Program-made: the position numbers and the translations under genes | Part shown: positions 15,001 to 30,000 of the stretch, piece by piece | Layout of the letters: each line of letters starts with the position of its first letter | Numbering within the stretch: the stretch's first letter is position 1 | Notes under the pieces: model-generated | What the model was told of the DNA's origin: nothing | Seen by the model: the letters and a program-made list of their open reading frames with translations, nothing else | The model's database searches: none | Assembly (NCBI GenBank): GCA_003864495.1 | Contig: ML133375.1 | Span: 563,860 to 627,859 of the forward strand | Direction: 5' to 3' | Length of the DNA stretch: 64,000 nt | From: Nemopilema nomurai | Taxonomy: Eukaryota > Cnidaria > Scyphozoa > Rhizostomeae > Rhizostomatidae

Positions 15001-18000
15001 CCATTTTGTTATAACCGTGCTGCTTTTGCAGGGACGAGGGTGTTCAGCTTGCAGCATTGGCCGTTGTGAATGGCCTGTTGAAGTATCTAAACGCAGAAGA
15101 GATACTGCCACTTGCTGAGCCTATTGCGAAGTATAGAACATGCAACAGCGTGACCTTGAGGCAGAGAATGTATGACAAATTCATTTGGATTTATGATGCC
15201 TACAGGTAGGGTATGCTGTGAACATGTCCATATTGCCACTGGACAGCGCGTAGACTAATATCCAGCTAACAAATGGAGAAAATGTATAAGCAACTTCAAC
15301 ATGTGTCGAGATTGTGACTGGGAAACTGTGCTCGAAATTTTTGATCGTATCCGAATGATGGCCTAAATGTTATTTTTTTAACAAAAAGCATAGAACAGGT
15401 TTGTTACAGCCATCAACCTCCCCAACATTTAGGCCTCTTTTTCACTTTCAAACCTAAGTACGGATATTTTCGAATTTTTGTAAGCACCTTTCTTTAACAT
15501 TAGTTGGTATCTCTAAGGCATTTTTTACACAGTTGTGGCACGACATATGATACAAGACATTAGCTTGGTTGGATTGATACACAAATAGAAGAAAGCTGGA
15601 AGCAATATTGTCAAACCTTAGTCATAAAGCCACAAAGTGAATTGCTTCTTGAGTGCAAGATAAATTACTCCAAACCTTGTGATGTATTAGTTGTAGATGA
15701 GAAAAGATATTGACATGCCTTCTTGTCTGTCTTTCCAGAGCTGACGAAGAAACAATGGAAGCCAATGCCGTCGTTGATATTCTAAACATTAGCAAGGAGG
15801 TTCTTCTCATCGGGATAAAAGATAGTAACACCGAGATTCGGTATCTACTGTTCAGAATGAATAAAAGCCCTTTAAATCTATACTGACACATTACCACGGC
15901 ACTAATCAACAGTCTATATAGCGTTGTAGAAAATGCATCTAAGAGGCTTGGAAGTCTTAGGTGCATTCTGGACCTTGTTCTATCATAACTACCTGTTTAT
16001 TAATACATCACGCAATGCAGCTCCAAGTTTAAGGTGGTCCAGAATACGTTTGATTGAAAACCGGTTGACTTCTTCATGTAGGGACTTTGTCGATGTGCTG
16101 TAGTGCTCAAACGCCATGTCAATGGATACTCGTTCAACTCAAAGCCTCGCTTAATAGATTCTTGGATACCAGATATACCGGATAACTTATTGTTGTTTAT
16201 GTTGACTTTGGAGTGTGACTTTCTATCCTGACCACCATCTTTCAGGTCAGCATCTGGCTCCTTTGCTGAGTTGAAAATATGGCTGCTATTTCCACTTACA
16301 GAGTTCAGTGGCATATTGTCACAGTTGCAAAGATAACCCCCACTCAAGTTTGATAGCGTTTAAAGAAGTGTTCCATGATGGTTGTTGAAAACTTTCCAAA
16401 GAAACTAAATTGACAGCTAAAACATCAGTTTTAGTGAATAGCAATTTTCAATGCATGCTTTTTTACTTCTAGTCTAAAAGTTCTTAATTTCTGGCAACAT
16501 GAAACGCGCCTTTCAAAATCAACAAGCGACAGATTCATAGGAATCCTCAAAGCACTTTACTCTGCAAAAACAGAAATAGAGGTAAATGTTTGATAATTCC
16601 ACTACTTTTTCTGAAATACCCTATGGCTATTAGTTATATCGATTTGTAGTGTGAAAGGATTTAGGCGGTAATGAAAAAGATATAAAAGGACTTGTAAACA
16701 GTCGTAAGCAAGAACAATTTAACTGTAACAGCTGCACCATATAATATTATTATTATGCTATTGTATACCGTGATCCCAACTCAACTGCTAAAAGACTTCT
16801 GCCTGTTCAAAGTAAAATTAAACTTATTAAGTTATTGAGGTGATATTTGAACTATTACTATTACTATTATTAGATGATTAGAACTATTAGATGATTCTGC
16901 ACCTCATTGTATTCTCTTTCCAGTTCTTAAGCTACTCGACAAATCTTCTCCTGCAATTAACTTCAATCAGTCCAGACTACAATTTGCCCTTGTTTGATGA
17001 ACCGTTGGACTCTTCGAAAAGGTTTGAGGTCAGTAAGAAGTTCGAAGTAAGCAGTGGCATTCACCATATTAGAGGTTATTTTTACAATGATGATAGTCGA
17101 TGTTGCATATGGAGGATTTGATATGGAACTGAACAATTTCTTCAAGCTGAAATTTCCAGCATCCATTCATTTACTGATGGCAAACTACTACCCTTAGTGC
17201 CCTGTGCTTGCTCGCCATTTTGCACCAACTCTTTGCACCATTTACTTCTAATTGCAGGAGTACCACGTGAACTTCTCGTGGCAACGACAGAAGGTAGCGA
17301 TGACACCTTTGTTTGCTGCATCCCAAACGCAGCAGAGTCAGTTTTCTTCTCAAGAGGCCAGCAGCATGTCCTCTGGGATGCTAAGAGCTACACAACAGAA
17401 TCTCGAGTTCACTCCAACCCAAGACCAGGCCGCCTCTGTCGACTGGATGAATCCTAGCTTTCAGGTCTGAAGTTTTATTCAGAATAATAATAACCATCGA
17501 AACTCTTCCGGCTGCAATAAAAGTCTGCAATAATTTTACAGCTATTTACACAACTGTGTTTCAGTATTTTGCTTACATTTTTTTTTAGGATATATTGTTC
17601 ATTTTTATAGGAATACTGGCTTTTCTTCTCGTATTTTTTCACTACACCATAACCTAAAAAGTTGCAGCCATCTTTTCATTCCTGACGCTTTATGACTGAG
17701 TTACTTAAAGCCTCTTCCATTATGGCTCCGTTCTCTATACTCTTTCCTTTTGCTTTAAGATTTTAATTTTGAATGTCGGGTCTCTCTCTCCACAAATAGA
17801 TTGGCATTCAAGCAAGCACGCCATCACAGCAAAATTTTGGCTCGTATTTATTTGCCTCTCAAAGCACCACCATCAGAGCAAAGAGGACTGACTTCAACAA
17901 AGGCAGGCTGGGAGGCACTCCGAATGTTCCCGCTGGAAGCAAAGGTTTTGACGCTGTGGATTCTGGGAACGACAAAGCAGCTGGAAAGGCCGATATCATC

Positions 18001-21000
18001 AAGCTCAGAAGGCGGATAACGAAAGCTCAAGAGGAGCAATCGTATTTTGCTAAAAGGCAGATAAGACTTCAAAGGCAAAGGGAAGCGGCTTCGCAGAGGC
18101 AGAAGGCAGCGAGAGACCACCAAGTGGTCATGTACCGAAAGTACAGGCAAGGCGAGCTGCCCGATATCCAGATAAAGCATTCCGAGCTGATCGTGCCCAT
18201 GCAAGCCGCTGCGCAGCAGGACCCGATTTTGGCCAGGCAACTCTTCCAGGCTAGTATAACACGTTCGTGTTACTTCCAGTGTAGTTAAGCTTTTTATCTA
18301 ATGTTGAAGTAAATGCTTGCAGCTTTCAGCAACATGACAATGATCAGTGGTTTCCTAGGACAAGAATGAAATTTGAGTTAATCTGATGTGATTTTGTTCG
18401 ATTCCATCATATTTTTATTTTTCCATCTCCATTGCCTAAATTCGCTTTGATTCATTCTTTTCAAAAATCTTCACTCAAAAAAGTTTTATTATTTTTAGTT
18501 CTTAAACCTTATAACAAGAATTTAATTTATATTGTATATATTATTTCTGTTCCCATTTTAGTTTGACTAATGGTAAAAGAGGTTGTGTCTGTGTTTTTAA
18601 CCTTTTCAAAACTTTCCATCTATTGGAAAATTTCTTTCTGGTTTTATTGTCGTTATTTTCGACTGTTAACATTTTCAAGCACACATTTTTGCTTCTCCCA
18701 TTTAGGATTAAACTATGCTAAACTTTTTGAAATACTTTTCTACTCCCATTTTAGAAGTTATTCTCTGCTGTCTTTTCGGAACTACCAAGATGCCTCACAG
18801 AGGAAGACAGCAAAAGAGCTCAAGAAGATATCCAGGAAGCACTAAATGCAATGATCAATGGCTCCACCATTTTCTACCCACCCTTTATTTACTCCGTGGA
18901 AGACTCTTGCTTCAAACACGACGATCTAACGCTTGACGCATCTTCGGTATCGACTGCTAGTGCCACATCACTGCAACACCCAATGGGAATATTACTGCTT
19001 GAAAAGCAACTACTCACCAAGAATGACGTGGAGCCTAAGCATGCGAAGAAGATGCGAACCCTTTCGGCGTGTAGGGAGGAGGACATAGGCACGTGGGCAG
19101 AACTGGCCAAGTTGTACAAGGCCATCGACTGCTACGACTTTGTGCGCAGCATCTTCAGCTCAGAGATCAGCAAGGAGGATGACACAAGACTTGCCCTTGA
19201 AGCCGAAGCACGCAATGATTACAGCCAAGCTTTGAAGCTTTACAACAAGGTACATTCACTGTGCGCAAATATCACCTTCAATTTGGCGATCTGAACAGAG
19301 AGGGGCATTTTCTGCACTCTTCTAAGCACTATATCTATTAAGGACCTAAGCCACATACAGGCCAGGTTTTATTTTCGTTTTGTCATTGTAAGTAGTTTCA
19401 AACTATAGCCATTTGGCTCTTTCCTGAGAAAGTCATGTTGATGCATATTTCCATTATTGATCGGCCTCGCTTTTAAGGTGTGTTCCGCTAAGGATTGGAA
19501 TGGAAGTGAACCCTCGCAGCAAGAAGGAGATTTCTGGGATGCTGCAAGACTTGAGGTACGAGCGGCAGCAACGATTATCTTGCGAATTATGTTTTAAATC
19601 ACGACAGTGTATTAGTTTATATCAATGAGGTTTTTGAATCTCTTGTTGGAATCAGGAGAATTATTGTATCGAATTCCTTATATTCCTTTGGATTTCTTAT
19701 TTCTTCCAATTAAAAGTTGGAAGTTGATTTCATTGTGCGTTTAGTATGGCACACATTCCATGTCCTTTGGCAAAGGTTATTGTATTAACGTAGGCCTTCT
19801 TAGGGATTTATATTAACGTAGCTTGCCCCTTTGTAGTGCTATGACAATCTTGGACAGTGGTCTAATCTTAGGAGCCTAACACTTCAGTGTATAGATGAAG
19901 ATTCGCCCGCAGATATACTGAAAATATGGGACGACGTCTATTTGCAGGTATGACTGTTTGTGTCAAATGTTAAATGAACAAAATTCTTTATGAAACATGT
20001 AATAGATGTACTACTAATAAAGAACTAGTAGCATCCACGATAATACATACTTTCGAGATTTATGCATACTTAGTGTTTCTATTTTATTTAAAGTATATAT
20101 GTGAAACGTTGAAGGATAAACATCATATCTGAATTCGGGTCTTGCTGCTTACTAAAAGGTTAGCATATTCTCTCACGTAGAAAAAGTATGAGAAGAGCCC
20201 CAATAGACTATCTTGGGAGTAAGGGATTTTGAATACTGCTTGTCTACTTGTTAAGAATATGCAAAGAATATTGGGGAATAGAAGTCAACTTTTCACATTT
20301 TTTGTATGCAAAGCTCGAGTTGAAAACGATTTCTAATAGACTTCTTGAATTGCACCCACTGCACTTCCTTAATATCTCTTTTAATATCTAAAGAAAGAGC
20401 CTTCCAGATTTTTACAACATCCGCTAGTCCTAGGAATAGATGTCTTTGCCATCAAGATTTGTTTAATTTCATCAAGCAGTTTTATGTTATTTATAACCTA
20501 TTAACTTTCTTTTTTTGCGAAAGCGTTGCAGCTCCATTGTTTTCGTATGATAAATAGCCTTTGTTTTTTAGGAGCAGTTCTTGCCATATTATATTCGAAG
20601 TAACATCAAACTTCTGTGCTGTGGAAAAATGGACGACGCGGATGGCTTTAGTGATTTCATCAGCCGCTCCCTGAAGAATGAAGACTATCGAGAAATCTTA
20701 GAGGTAGCCATGCCTTCCGCAGATGAATTCCAATATTGCCTCTACACATGCTCAAAACATTTCGTTGTTAAGTCTAAAATGCTGGATTTTTAGCAGCCTA
20801 CGCAGCATGTTTCAGTGTCTTTTTTTAGTCTCAAATCGTTGTTACCCATTCAGGTGTGTCTTTTTTCAGTCCAAACACTCCAAAGAGCTTGCTTTGATTA
20901 AAATTCTCCAAGATGACTTTGGAACGGCAATGCGTTACGTTAACTTTGGTATACAAAGCTTTATTGAGGTAAGTTGATTTTGGAAGCTACAAGAGGTTTG

Positions 21001-24000
21001 TGAGTTACACTTGAAAAAATTATGGATAGAAATGACCAATGCCAATGATCTAATCGCAACCACGCAATAGTTTTCCAATGTAAAACAGTTGAAGAACCTT
21101 TCTCTTGCTTTAATAATCACCCGTGTCTGAGCTTCCATTGGACAGTCTTTTATGCTGAATTTTAGGAATGGTCACACATAAACCCCCTGATGCAAAGCAG
21201 TAAACTGAAGAGCCTTAGCAAGCTTCAATGTTTGTTTGAGATGAAGGAATTCGCGGACTTTTTCTCAAAGAACGGTAAGTCGCTTTACTTTGTTGTTTTC
21301 AAGGCACGATCAATTATAATTTTGCGTTTTAACAACACCATAGCACGTATCATGGTATGCAGTTTCATATCTTCGAAGTAGCGTGTATATCGATTTAATG
21401 TTGAGGCAGAAACATTTCTGCTCCAATTTTTGCACCCTTTTTAAGGTAATGTACGTATAATATCGACATTTACGTGAAGAGTTTCATTTGCTATTGATGA
21501 CTTATGTTAAAAAGATGCAGGGCTTTTAAACACACAATATAATAATGCTGAAAATGACGATTTAAATATTGCAATAATTAGTTAAACCATTTATAATTCC
21601 TCTGTTAAATCTTTTTAATTACCTCAATCTTTAGCTTTACCGTTTTTCCGCAATAACCTGCCACTTGTTCTCTTCTTATATTTAGATGACCACAGCTTCC
21701 AGTCAGTTCAGGGTCTTTTGCATCAATGGTCGAAACGGCTGCCGGATGACAAAATACATTCGATGTTAATATGGGATGACGTCATAACAAATAGGCACCG
21801 AAAATTGTTTCTTCTTCTTTTATTCTCTTTATGTTTTTCAATTATTTTAAAGTTTCGTTATCATCTTCAACTAAAAGTAACTTTGATTATATTTTAGGTC
21901 TAACTTTATTCAATCTGGCGCAACATTTTTACCTCAGACATATGGCCATTATAGTTTTTTCGGAAGTTTTTTTAAAGTTGGTTCATGAACGTACAGCAGG
22001 ATATCTTGTTTTTGGCAAGATGAAATAATTAGTACACTAATAAATAAGTATTCATTATTCCCAACTCTCAAAATTTTTTGTTTTTGTATAGGAGCGTGTA
22101 TATGAAGAAGATTAAATACAAATTGCTAGAAACTAAAGGGTAAGGGCTTCAGTTTAAAGAACTTGCACACCCTTTATCATTTTTTGTATCTAGTTATTCA
22201 TAATTAAGATATTCTCATGGAAAGCAGCAATCATATCGCACTGTGGACCAAGCTTTTTACAGAATTTGAAATACCAGCATTTGTATAAACTTTGACCTTG
22301 TAAGTGAAGGAGAAGCATTAATAATTCCACATCCTTTCTCTGTTCTTTTTCAACTTCAGATCAAACACCGAGAGAATAGTTGAGCTTCTTGATGATGAAG
22401 AGGCGAGAAACACTCTTTTGCTAGCTGATGTGGCAAGGAAGCAGGTTGGCCTTAGTTTTTCAAATTTGTTCAAATGTCGTTCCTTCTGGTTATAGACCTA
22501 GTTCTCTTTTCAAAAATAGTAAACCAACGTTAATTATTTTTTAAATACTTGTTTAAGTCTGTTGATATATAATTGGGGGTACGATCAAACAATTTTTTCG
22601 TTGAGATAAGTTGAAACACATACATTGTATAATTGTTGCTGTTATCTTCTTATGTTAAAAATGTTGATTCTCCTTTAGGGAAATTATGCTGTTGCGAAGA
22701 AATATCTCAGTGATTCATTTCACTCGACCACTCAGGTAAGATTTTGTCGTCGGTGGAATTTCGCGTTTAATGATTGACAGATCCTCGATTTAGATTGGCA
22801 GCTGACAATATGGTCAGTTTGGTTGTGTGTGTCATTCGTCAGTCACATAATAACAAGCATTTTTAAACAGCGTATGTTTTGACATCTAATCCCTAAAAGA
22901 TTTGGGGTATTATGAGTAATCCTTTGTGCATTTCACTCATACCTCTCACCTTAGCGGCAACAAAGTGTTGTGAATTTATAAGTGGGTGTAAACTGACCTC
23001 TGAATCGCAATGGTTCACTCAGTTATTTCTGCTGAACTAAACATCTCTTTAGGACAAAGCCAAAGCGAATGGTCTTGCTGTGGATTGGTATCATGTTTAT
23101 GCCAAAGTCGATGCTGAGAGGTCAAAAGCATTATTGGCGAACGAGGCTGTACCCGCATTGCTCTCTGTGCTGCGTCAATTGAGTGCGTATCTTTACAACA
23201 TTTTGCCATATCAACTCTTATCCATTTAGTACTTATTTCACCTTGTTATTGCACGAATAATTTTGCGATTGTCTTTGCTTTAATCATTCCTACTAAAGCC
23301 TTTTGAAGGAAGTTCTTCTTATGGCTTGAGAACGTATTTCAGTTCGCCAATTTTCAGGGTTTGGGGGTGGCTCGTCTTCTTAATCCTGGAACTTTGTTCC
23401 TCCCCAGTTTATAACATGGGTATTTTTTCTGCCAGCAAATTTGGTCTTTAATCACCATTACATGCCTACCAACATTTAAGTACGAGTTGCTAATCACTAC
23501 CTGTACAATGGTAGATCATTTTAAAATCTGTCACCTATCAGCTAGACAAAGCTCTTTGAAGTAGAATCCTATTTCCAAGTATACTCAAAAACACAACTGA
23601 ACAGTCAGCTTTTTCTAGATACAATCAAAACCTTTGCGGCCAAGGAGACACCTAGAAATCTCAACCACCATATTTTGGAGAGCACTACATTGGATGCCGT
23701 TGCTGATGCCATGAAAAATAAAGGTTTCCTACTAAACATTCTTCATTTTTTAAAGGTTTCATGAAATTCAAGATTCAATTTATCAGTCAATTACAGGCCT
23801 TACTTTCTTAACAAAAGGAAGATCATTGCAATATGTGTTATTAGCGGTTACAAAATTCTATGCTGGTATAGAACTCTAATGTCTTTGGTTTATTTCTGTT
23901 GTTATTTAAATTCTCTTCTCTTTTAAAATGCTTGCTTTATACCTAGAGCATCCATGGCTCTTATAGCCATACTGAATAGTTTTATCAGGTATAACCTTCT

Positions 24001-27000
24001 TCCAACTGCCTGCATCATTGCATTTTGTAGACAAGACAAGCGTTGCGGAGTTTTTTGGTGGTGATCAAAAGGAGCTGTGTAAAAATCTGTTTGGAATTCA
24101 ACCTCCCAGTGAAATCAAACGGGTATGTTTCGATCTCTTATTCTACTTTAGGGTACTGAATTATCTCTCAAATGATCAACCTCCTATCCAACGCTCTATT
24201 TATTACATTTAGGTTATATAAAATCAAGGGCATTTTTTTATTGAACTTGCAAATGGATTAAATAGCAAAATGCTCATAAAAAATTATGTATCTAATCCCA
24301 CCCATCAACACACAACCCCACTAATTCGGCACCTTTAAGAGCTCATTACGTCACTGAACTTTTCGACACTTTGCGTCATACGTCAATAGGGTCTGATGTT
24401 TATTGTCACAGCTGACACATGATTACTACTTATCATCCTCTTCGTCCTCAGTGCAGGGATTTCTTCCACCAGCATTCCTACAGTCGCCTCCAATCCGCCT
24501 TCTCACTCTCCCAGCAGCTTAACGAGAGCTCTTTAGAAAAAAAGTAATAATTTAATTTTCTTTCTTACATTAGTCAGTTTGATCGAATACTAAAGCTCTT
24601 GAGAAATATTTTCTATCTTATTTTTTATAGAAATGTTTCTAGAGCTGCTTAAACTGTAGCGTATAAATATGTAGCGTTAAATTATTTTTAGCAAATTATC
24701 TTCTTCCTCTTCATGAAAATACTGTATATTCAAATGCCGAAGTATTTTCCTCGTTTCCTCGGCAGCGTTTCCTAATTTTATTGAAAAGACTCGACCCGAC
24801 GTATTGAATTTGTTCCAATATCTGCTAATAGGATTAACTGCTTTTCTGCTTGCAATCAATACTTCTGCTTATAACTCTTGATTTCTTCTTGTATCGTTTT
24901 ACCATTAAACTTTCAAATCTTTTGCAGTTACTCATGTAAATATTTCTTTGTGATATCGTTGTAGGAAGCTGGCAGAAAGAGTTGTAATGTCAATGGTTAA
25001 ATTTTGTGATAAACGTCTTCGCGAAGCAGAAGAAGGTAGAATTATGAGATGTCTTCAATTCGCTTCAAATCTTTATTAACAGTAGTGAATTTCTCTTTTC
25101 TTGAGCAGTATTCCACTTTTGCTCTTAAAGGTTCTCTTTGGTGTGTTGTTGCGAAGCTCGTAAATTTTAGTGTCATTTTTTTTAAATGACTTGCCTAATG
25201 ATTGAGGCTTTAGGAGGAAACCTGGAGGAAAATGACGAGCTGCGAGAGTGGAGATACGCCGAAGAATATTGCTTGTTGTCATTTTCGACAGAATGCGCTA
25301 AAAGCATGTTATGGGACCCAGTTTACTTAACTTGGGCTCGTTTGTGTCGGCACATATAAATGAATCGTATCTTCACACTTTTTCAAGTAGTACTTTCGAT
25401 AAACTCCTGGTGGTACTCTCCTAAAAGCAGCTTTTAAAAGGGCAAACAATACGAATATTAAACTTAAGAATACGCAGCCTAATGGTGAAAAGTGAAATAT
25501 ATACCTAGCGGTAGAGCGAAATCAATCCGTCATTCTTCGCTTTTTTGGGTGCATAATTGTGGACATGTTTTCACCCTATTCTAATTGAGTCATCATCTTG
25601 ACCTGTTATCGACTGTTAAATACCGAACTTCCGAAGTGTTTATCTGTCTCCAGTTTCCCGTTAGACAAATGGCTCTAAGGCTAGTCTTTTTTCCTTTCCT
25701 AAGCTAAATTTAGACCAAATATGACCCGTCACGTGGTTCGTGCTTCATCTTGCATTAGTTCCCAGTTTTCTTTGTACTCATCATGTGTACCCCAGGTAGA
25801 TGTAAAATTACTTATGAATCTTCGCAGCGGAGGAGGAAACCTCTACGCAGTCAGAATATGCGCGTACAATGGTGCGCTGTCATATCAAGGCAATGGCCCT
25901 CGACTCAGTTGAAGGCCGACAGATGTTCCCGAGGCTTCTCCAGATTATCAGCCGATTCCCTGAATCTAAGAGTATATTCATCAAAAAGGTTATAAGTTTT
26001 CAATGTCTTCTGTTTTCTACACCGAACTATTATTTCTAAAGCAGGAATAATTGGATTGAACTCTTTTGGAAGAACATCTCCGAACATTACTTGGATTTTG
26101 GTTTTTTAAAGAAATATTTCTTATTATAAAATTCAAAACACTACTGTGAAGAAATAAGTATCTTTCAAAGTTTCAAACATTAATATTATTTTTGAAAAGA
26201 AGTCTAATAGGGGACGCATTTTTAATTGCTTCACTCACAGGTCAAATCCTTGCCGTCATGGATGTTTCTTGGCTGGTTGAACCAACTAGTGGCACTGCTT
26301 GACAAAAGCGAGAGCGATGCAGTCCTTCCCATCATCCAGATCGTTGGCAGAGACTATCCCCAGGCAATGATGTTCCCCTTTCGCATCAGCAGTGAACAGT
26401 TCTCTTTCGACGAAACACCGGAAGGAAGAAGTATCAAGTCTGAATTTGAAAGGTATCTCCATACTTTTGTGTTTTAATCAGTTAAATGAAGTCGAATTTG
26501 GTCATACAGAAGATAGAAACAGCTTATTAAAATCTTTTGAATCTAGGCCTAACTTTTCAACCTGCGAGTTTTTATACCAGTATAAATATGCTGGCTGCAA
26601 ATTAATAAAGGTGATCCTGATAAGCTTTAAGAGCATGCTGTTTATCATTTTCTGTCTGCAATGCTAATAATTAATAATTGCAAATATATATGTTAATAAA
26701 ATATGGATTTTCTCTTTGGGGTGCATTACAATTGGCTGAAAGACCTTGAATTATAGGTTGCTTTTTGTAGTTTGTTTCGTGCTGTTATACCTGCTAAAAT
26801 GGTTTCCCTATTCAGTTCGGATGATCTTCAGCTTTTCTTTATTCACATAATAAAAGATGAATTTTCAGATTATATTCTGATTGATGTTATGTCTAAGTTG
26901 TAAATACAGCCAATTTACTAGTAGAGTTGAGTTTCTGTATAATTTTTGTATTTATATTTGTAAAGGGCAATTTTTTCTTTTCTTTCAGGCTATCTTCAGA

Positions 27001-30000
27001 AATTCAGAATCCGCATTGTGACAATTTTATAGATGCTTTGCACCAGCTAACAAATCCAGAACATATTCTCAAGGTTTTTTATAATCAAAAATTTAAACTG
27101 AGTTTTCAAATATCGAATTTTTCTATTTAAACTTTCATTTTTATGATTTGTTCGGTTTTTTCAGAAATTCTTTCCCATATCTTGCAAAGAAAAAAATTCC
27201 CCAAATGGACATTTTATTAAAACCATTTTCGACGAGCACTTCTCTAAATTCCGTATACTTTCCATGAAATTCCTGTATTAAAATCATATATGTGTACTTG
27301 TTTATAAATAAGCATGTATAAAGAGAGTTGAATTTTGGTATTGGGCACACGAGAACTTTCTTTAGTAGCTCGGGTTTTCTATATGCAAGTATCCTATTAA
27401 AATATTATTGTCTAGGACTCTATGTTGGATCTCTCTGTATTTTTATGTACCCATTTCTGCGTAGGACTGGTCTAAAGAATTGCGCTTGCTCCTGGAGGTA
27501 AAGCGTAGAGATGCCAATGCTATAAAACTCTCTTTCATGAACATCTGGAATCAACTTTTCAAACCCGTAGACCGAAGTGAAAATGTCAGAGGTGAAGTCA
27601 GGAGACAAACATCAAAGGTATGCATGGAGTAATTCACTCGCATGTTATGATTCAAGACGATGAATTCTTTTTACTACTTTTTAGCACACATTAGCCTCCT
27701 TAATGTAAAAAACCTTCGACGTTCAAATCTAAGATAATTCTACATCCCGTGATTAAAAGAAGGCAACACTTCTGTATATACTGCTAAACGAAAAGCTGTT
27801 TCTTTGCATAATTTATTTTGTTATCTAACTTCGAAGAACAGAAAATATAGCTCCTTAACGTCAATTGTAGGCTTTTGGCAAAATGGTTGAGAAGAACTTT
27901 GGTGTGGGCGGCTCCAAGATTGTTAATATGCCTTCAAGGGTACGTATTTTAATAGTTTGGTATGACTATAAATGATAGCATTTCAATACACTTGAAAGCA
28001 TTGAAAACAGAAATCGTTTTTAGATTCTGCACAACCCGGATATTTTGCCCAAACTATTTTAGGAGTCTATCTTTGAAGATTTTTTTGTAAAAAGATGATG
28101 TCTCATTATAACTGTGCTACCTCCAGCAAATTTTTTCTTTGGAAGTCGAATCAGTAATTTGATTTTTGCATTATCTCCTTTTCATTGTCTTTTTTTTATG
28201 TAAAGACCAAGAAGTCTGTGTAGTTATTTAATGCAATTGTGTCAACGCAGGTTTTGTTTCTCTTTGTTCTACAGGATTTCAAAAGTACGTGCAACAAACT
28301 ATCAGAAGAAATGAAGAAAAAATTTCCTCCCAGCTGTAAGCTGAAAGATTACTCGCCATGGTTTTTAGCACTCCAGAAAGGCCAAATGGAAGATTCCCTA
28401 GAAATTCCAGGTCGGTTTCAATTCCTTTTATAATTTATTAATTATACTTTCAGTAATTTTATCTGGTAGAATCGTCTTGTATATGTAGATTCAAAGATAC
28501 TCAACTTTTTAAACACTTCTACTCTCGCTATCATCATTAAAGCAGAGAGCTTTAAATGTTTTTGAGACTAGCATTTCGAGATGCCCCGGCTAACTTTTTT
28601 ACACTTTTCTTAATAAACTGTGATTAAAACTTTCAGGAGATGCAGAAATATGATAATGCTTGCAAAGTTGTTGTCCTGCAAGATTAAAGTATTTGAGTTT
28701 CCATAGGTCAGTACACCGGGAAGCAGAAACCACTTTTGGAGTACCACGTAAAAATTTCAGGATTCGACAGCGAAGTAAGATAGTTAATTTTATGGTTCTT
28801 TTTTCGATAGAGTTTCTTATCCTTTTTGGAATGTTTTCAAAGAAGTAAATGCACCTTTGTAAATTTCTTTTGCTACACTACCTTCAGTAGATCTTTGAAA
28901 GAATGCCGCCCAACCTACAACCCTATCGTCTTTTTGAAAGACCCGTCCTTTAGACCTTGTTTAAGATTGCCCTTCGCATTCCACTGGTAATCAGAGTCAC
29001 GTGCCATGCCAAACGTAATCTAAGATGGATCAGGTTAAAGACTCTAATGAAGAATTTAGCGAGCAGTAAGGCAGACAAGATAGTTTGAAATTATATGAGA
29101 CTTTGCTTATTGTAGCATTCTTCTTTATGTTTTTTAAATAGATCGAAATCACCTCTAAAAAACATTGCCCGGCATTGAAGTTTCAAATGCACCAATCCAG
29201 AAAACCAGAAATCTCATTGCAACCCTCCCTTCTAATTTCTATAATAATAATAATAATGATAAGCGCCCTGTTGTAGATCCTTATCATGAAATCCATGCGA
29301 GTCCCAAAGAGAATTGTGATCAGGGGAAATGATGAGAAAGAGTACAAGTTTCTGGTGAAAGGGAACGAGGACTTGAGGCAGGATCAAAGAATCGAACAAG
29401 TCAGCATGTTCTTCTTTTCCGTTATTCAGTGCTTGCCGTAATGTTGATTTTTTTCAAGCAATTTGTAAAACAGGTCTCTCCAAAATACAACTTTCCCTTC
29501 GCAAAGCTCCCTTTCTACCTGAGCGCCGCTGAATGTTAAGATTTTTGAAGGTGTGATTATTGATATTGTTTTCAAACTTCTTTGATAACCTACCCTTTTT
29601 GCAAACTTAAATCTCTACGAAGTATTACTTACGGTGTCTATCGCAACTTCAATAAAGCGCTCGTCCGACACTCAACCGAATACACAAAATTCTGACATGA
29701 CCAAAAACTGACAAAATAAACAGCCAATGCTACTAATTCAGAGTCTGCGAACAAAAAGAACAAGAGAATTCTTGTTTCAAACGTTTAGGATTTATGATGA
29801 GAAATTATCGTTGCTTTCAGCATGTTGAGAGTCGAATATAGTGGTGGCAAGATTTCGAGCCTTGCAAACCTCACATCACTAGCAAAACTGTTGAAGTTCT
29901 CCAAGCCTAATCGAAGCTTCGTATTCTAATGTTATGACAATTTCAAAGGAAGATTGGTATGAGTATAGAGAATGATAGTTCCTGTTTCGACGCTTTTTCT

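Noticed and set aside
15622..15966. Minus-strand open frame of 114 codons
   Set aside because: It covers the PRKDC exon 15739-15840 in reverse and has no similarity of its own.
25205..25285. Alternative start of the exon after 25035 (acceptor at 25211, GAGGAAACCT)
   Set aside because: The reading diverges at once from DNA-PKcs, while the exon at 25828 continues with conserved residues and correct phase.
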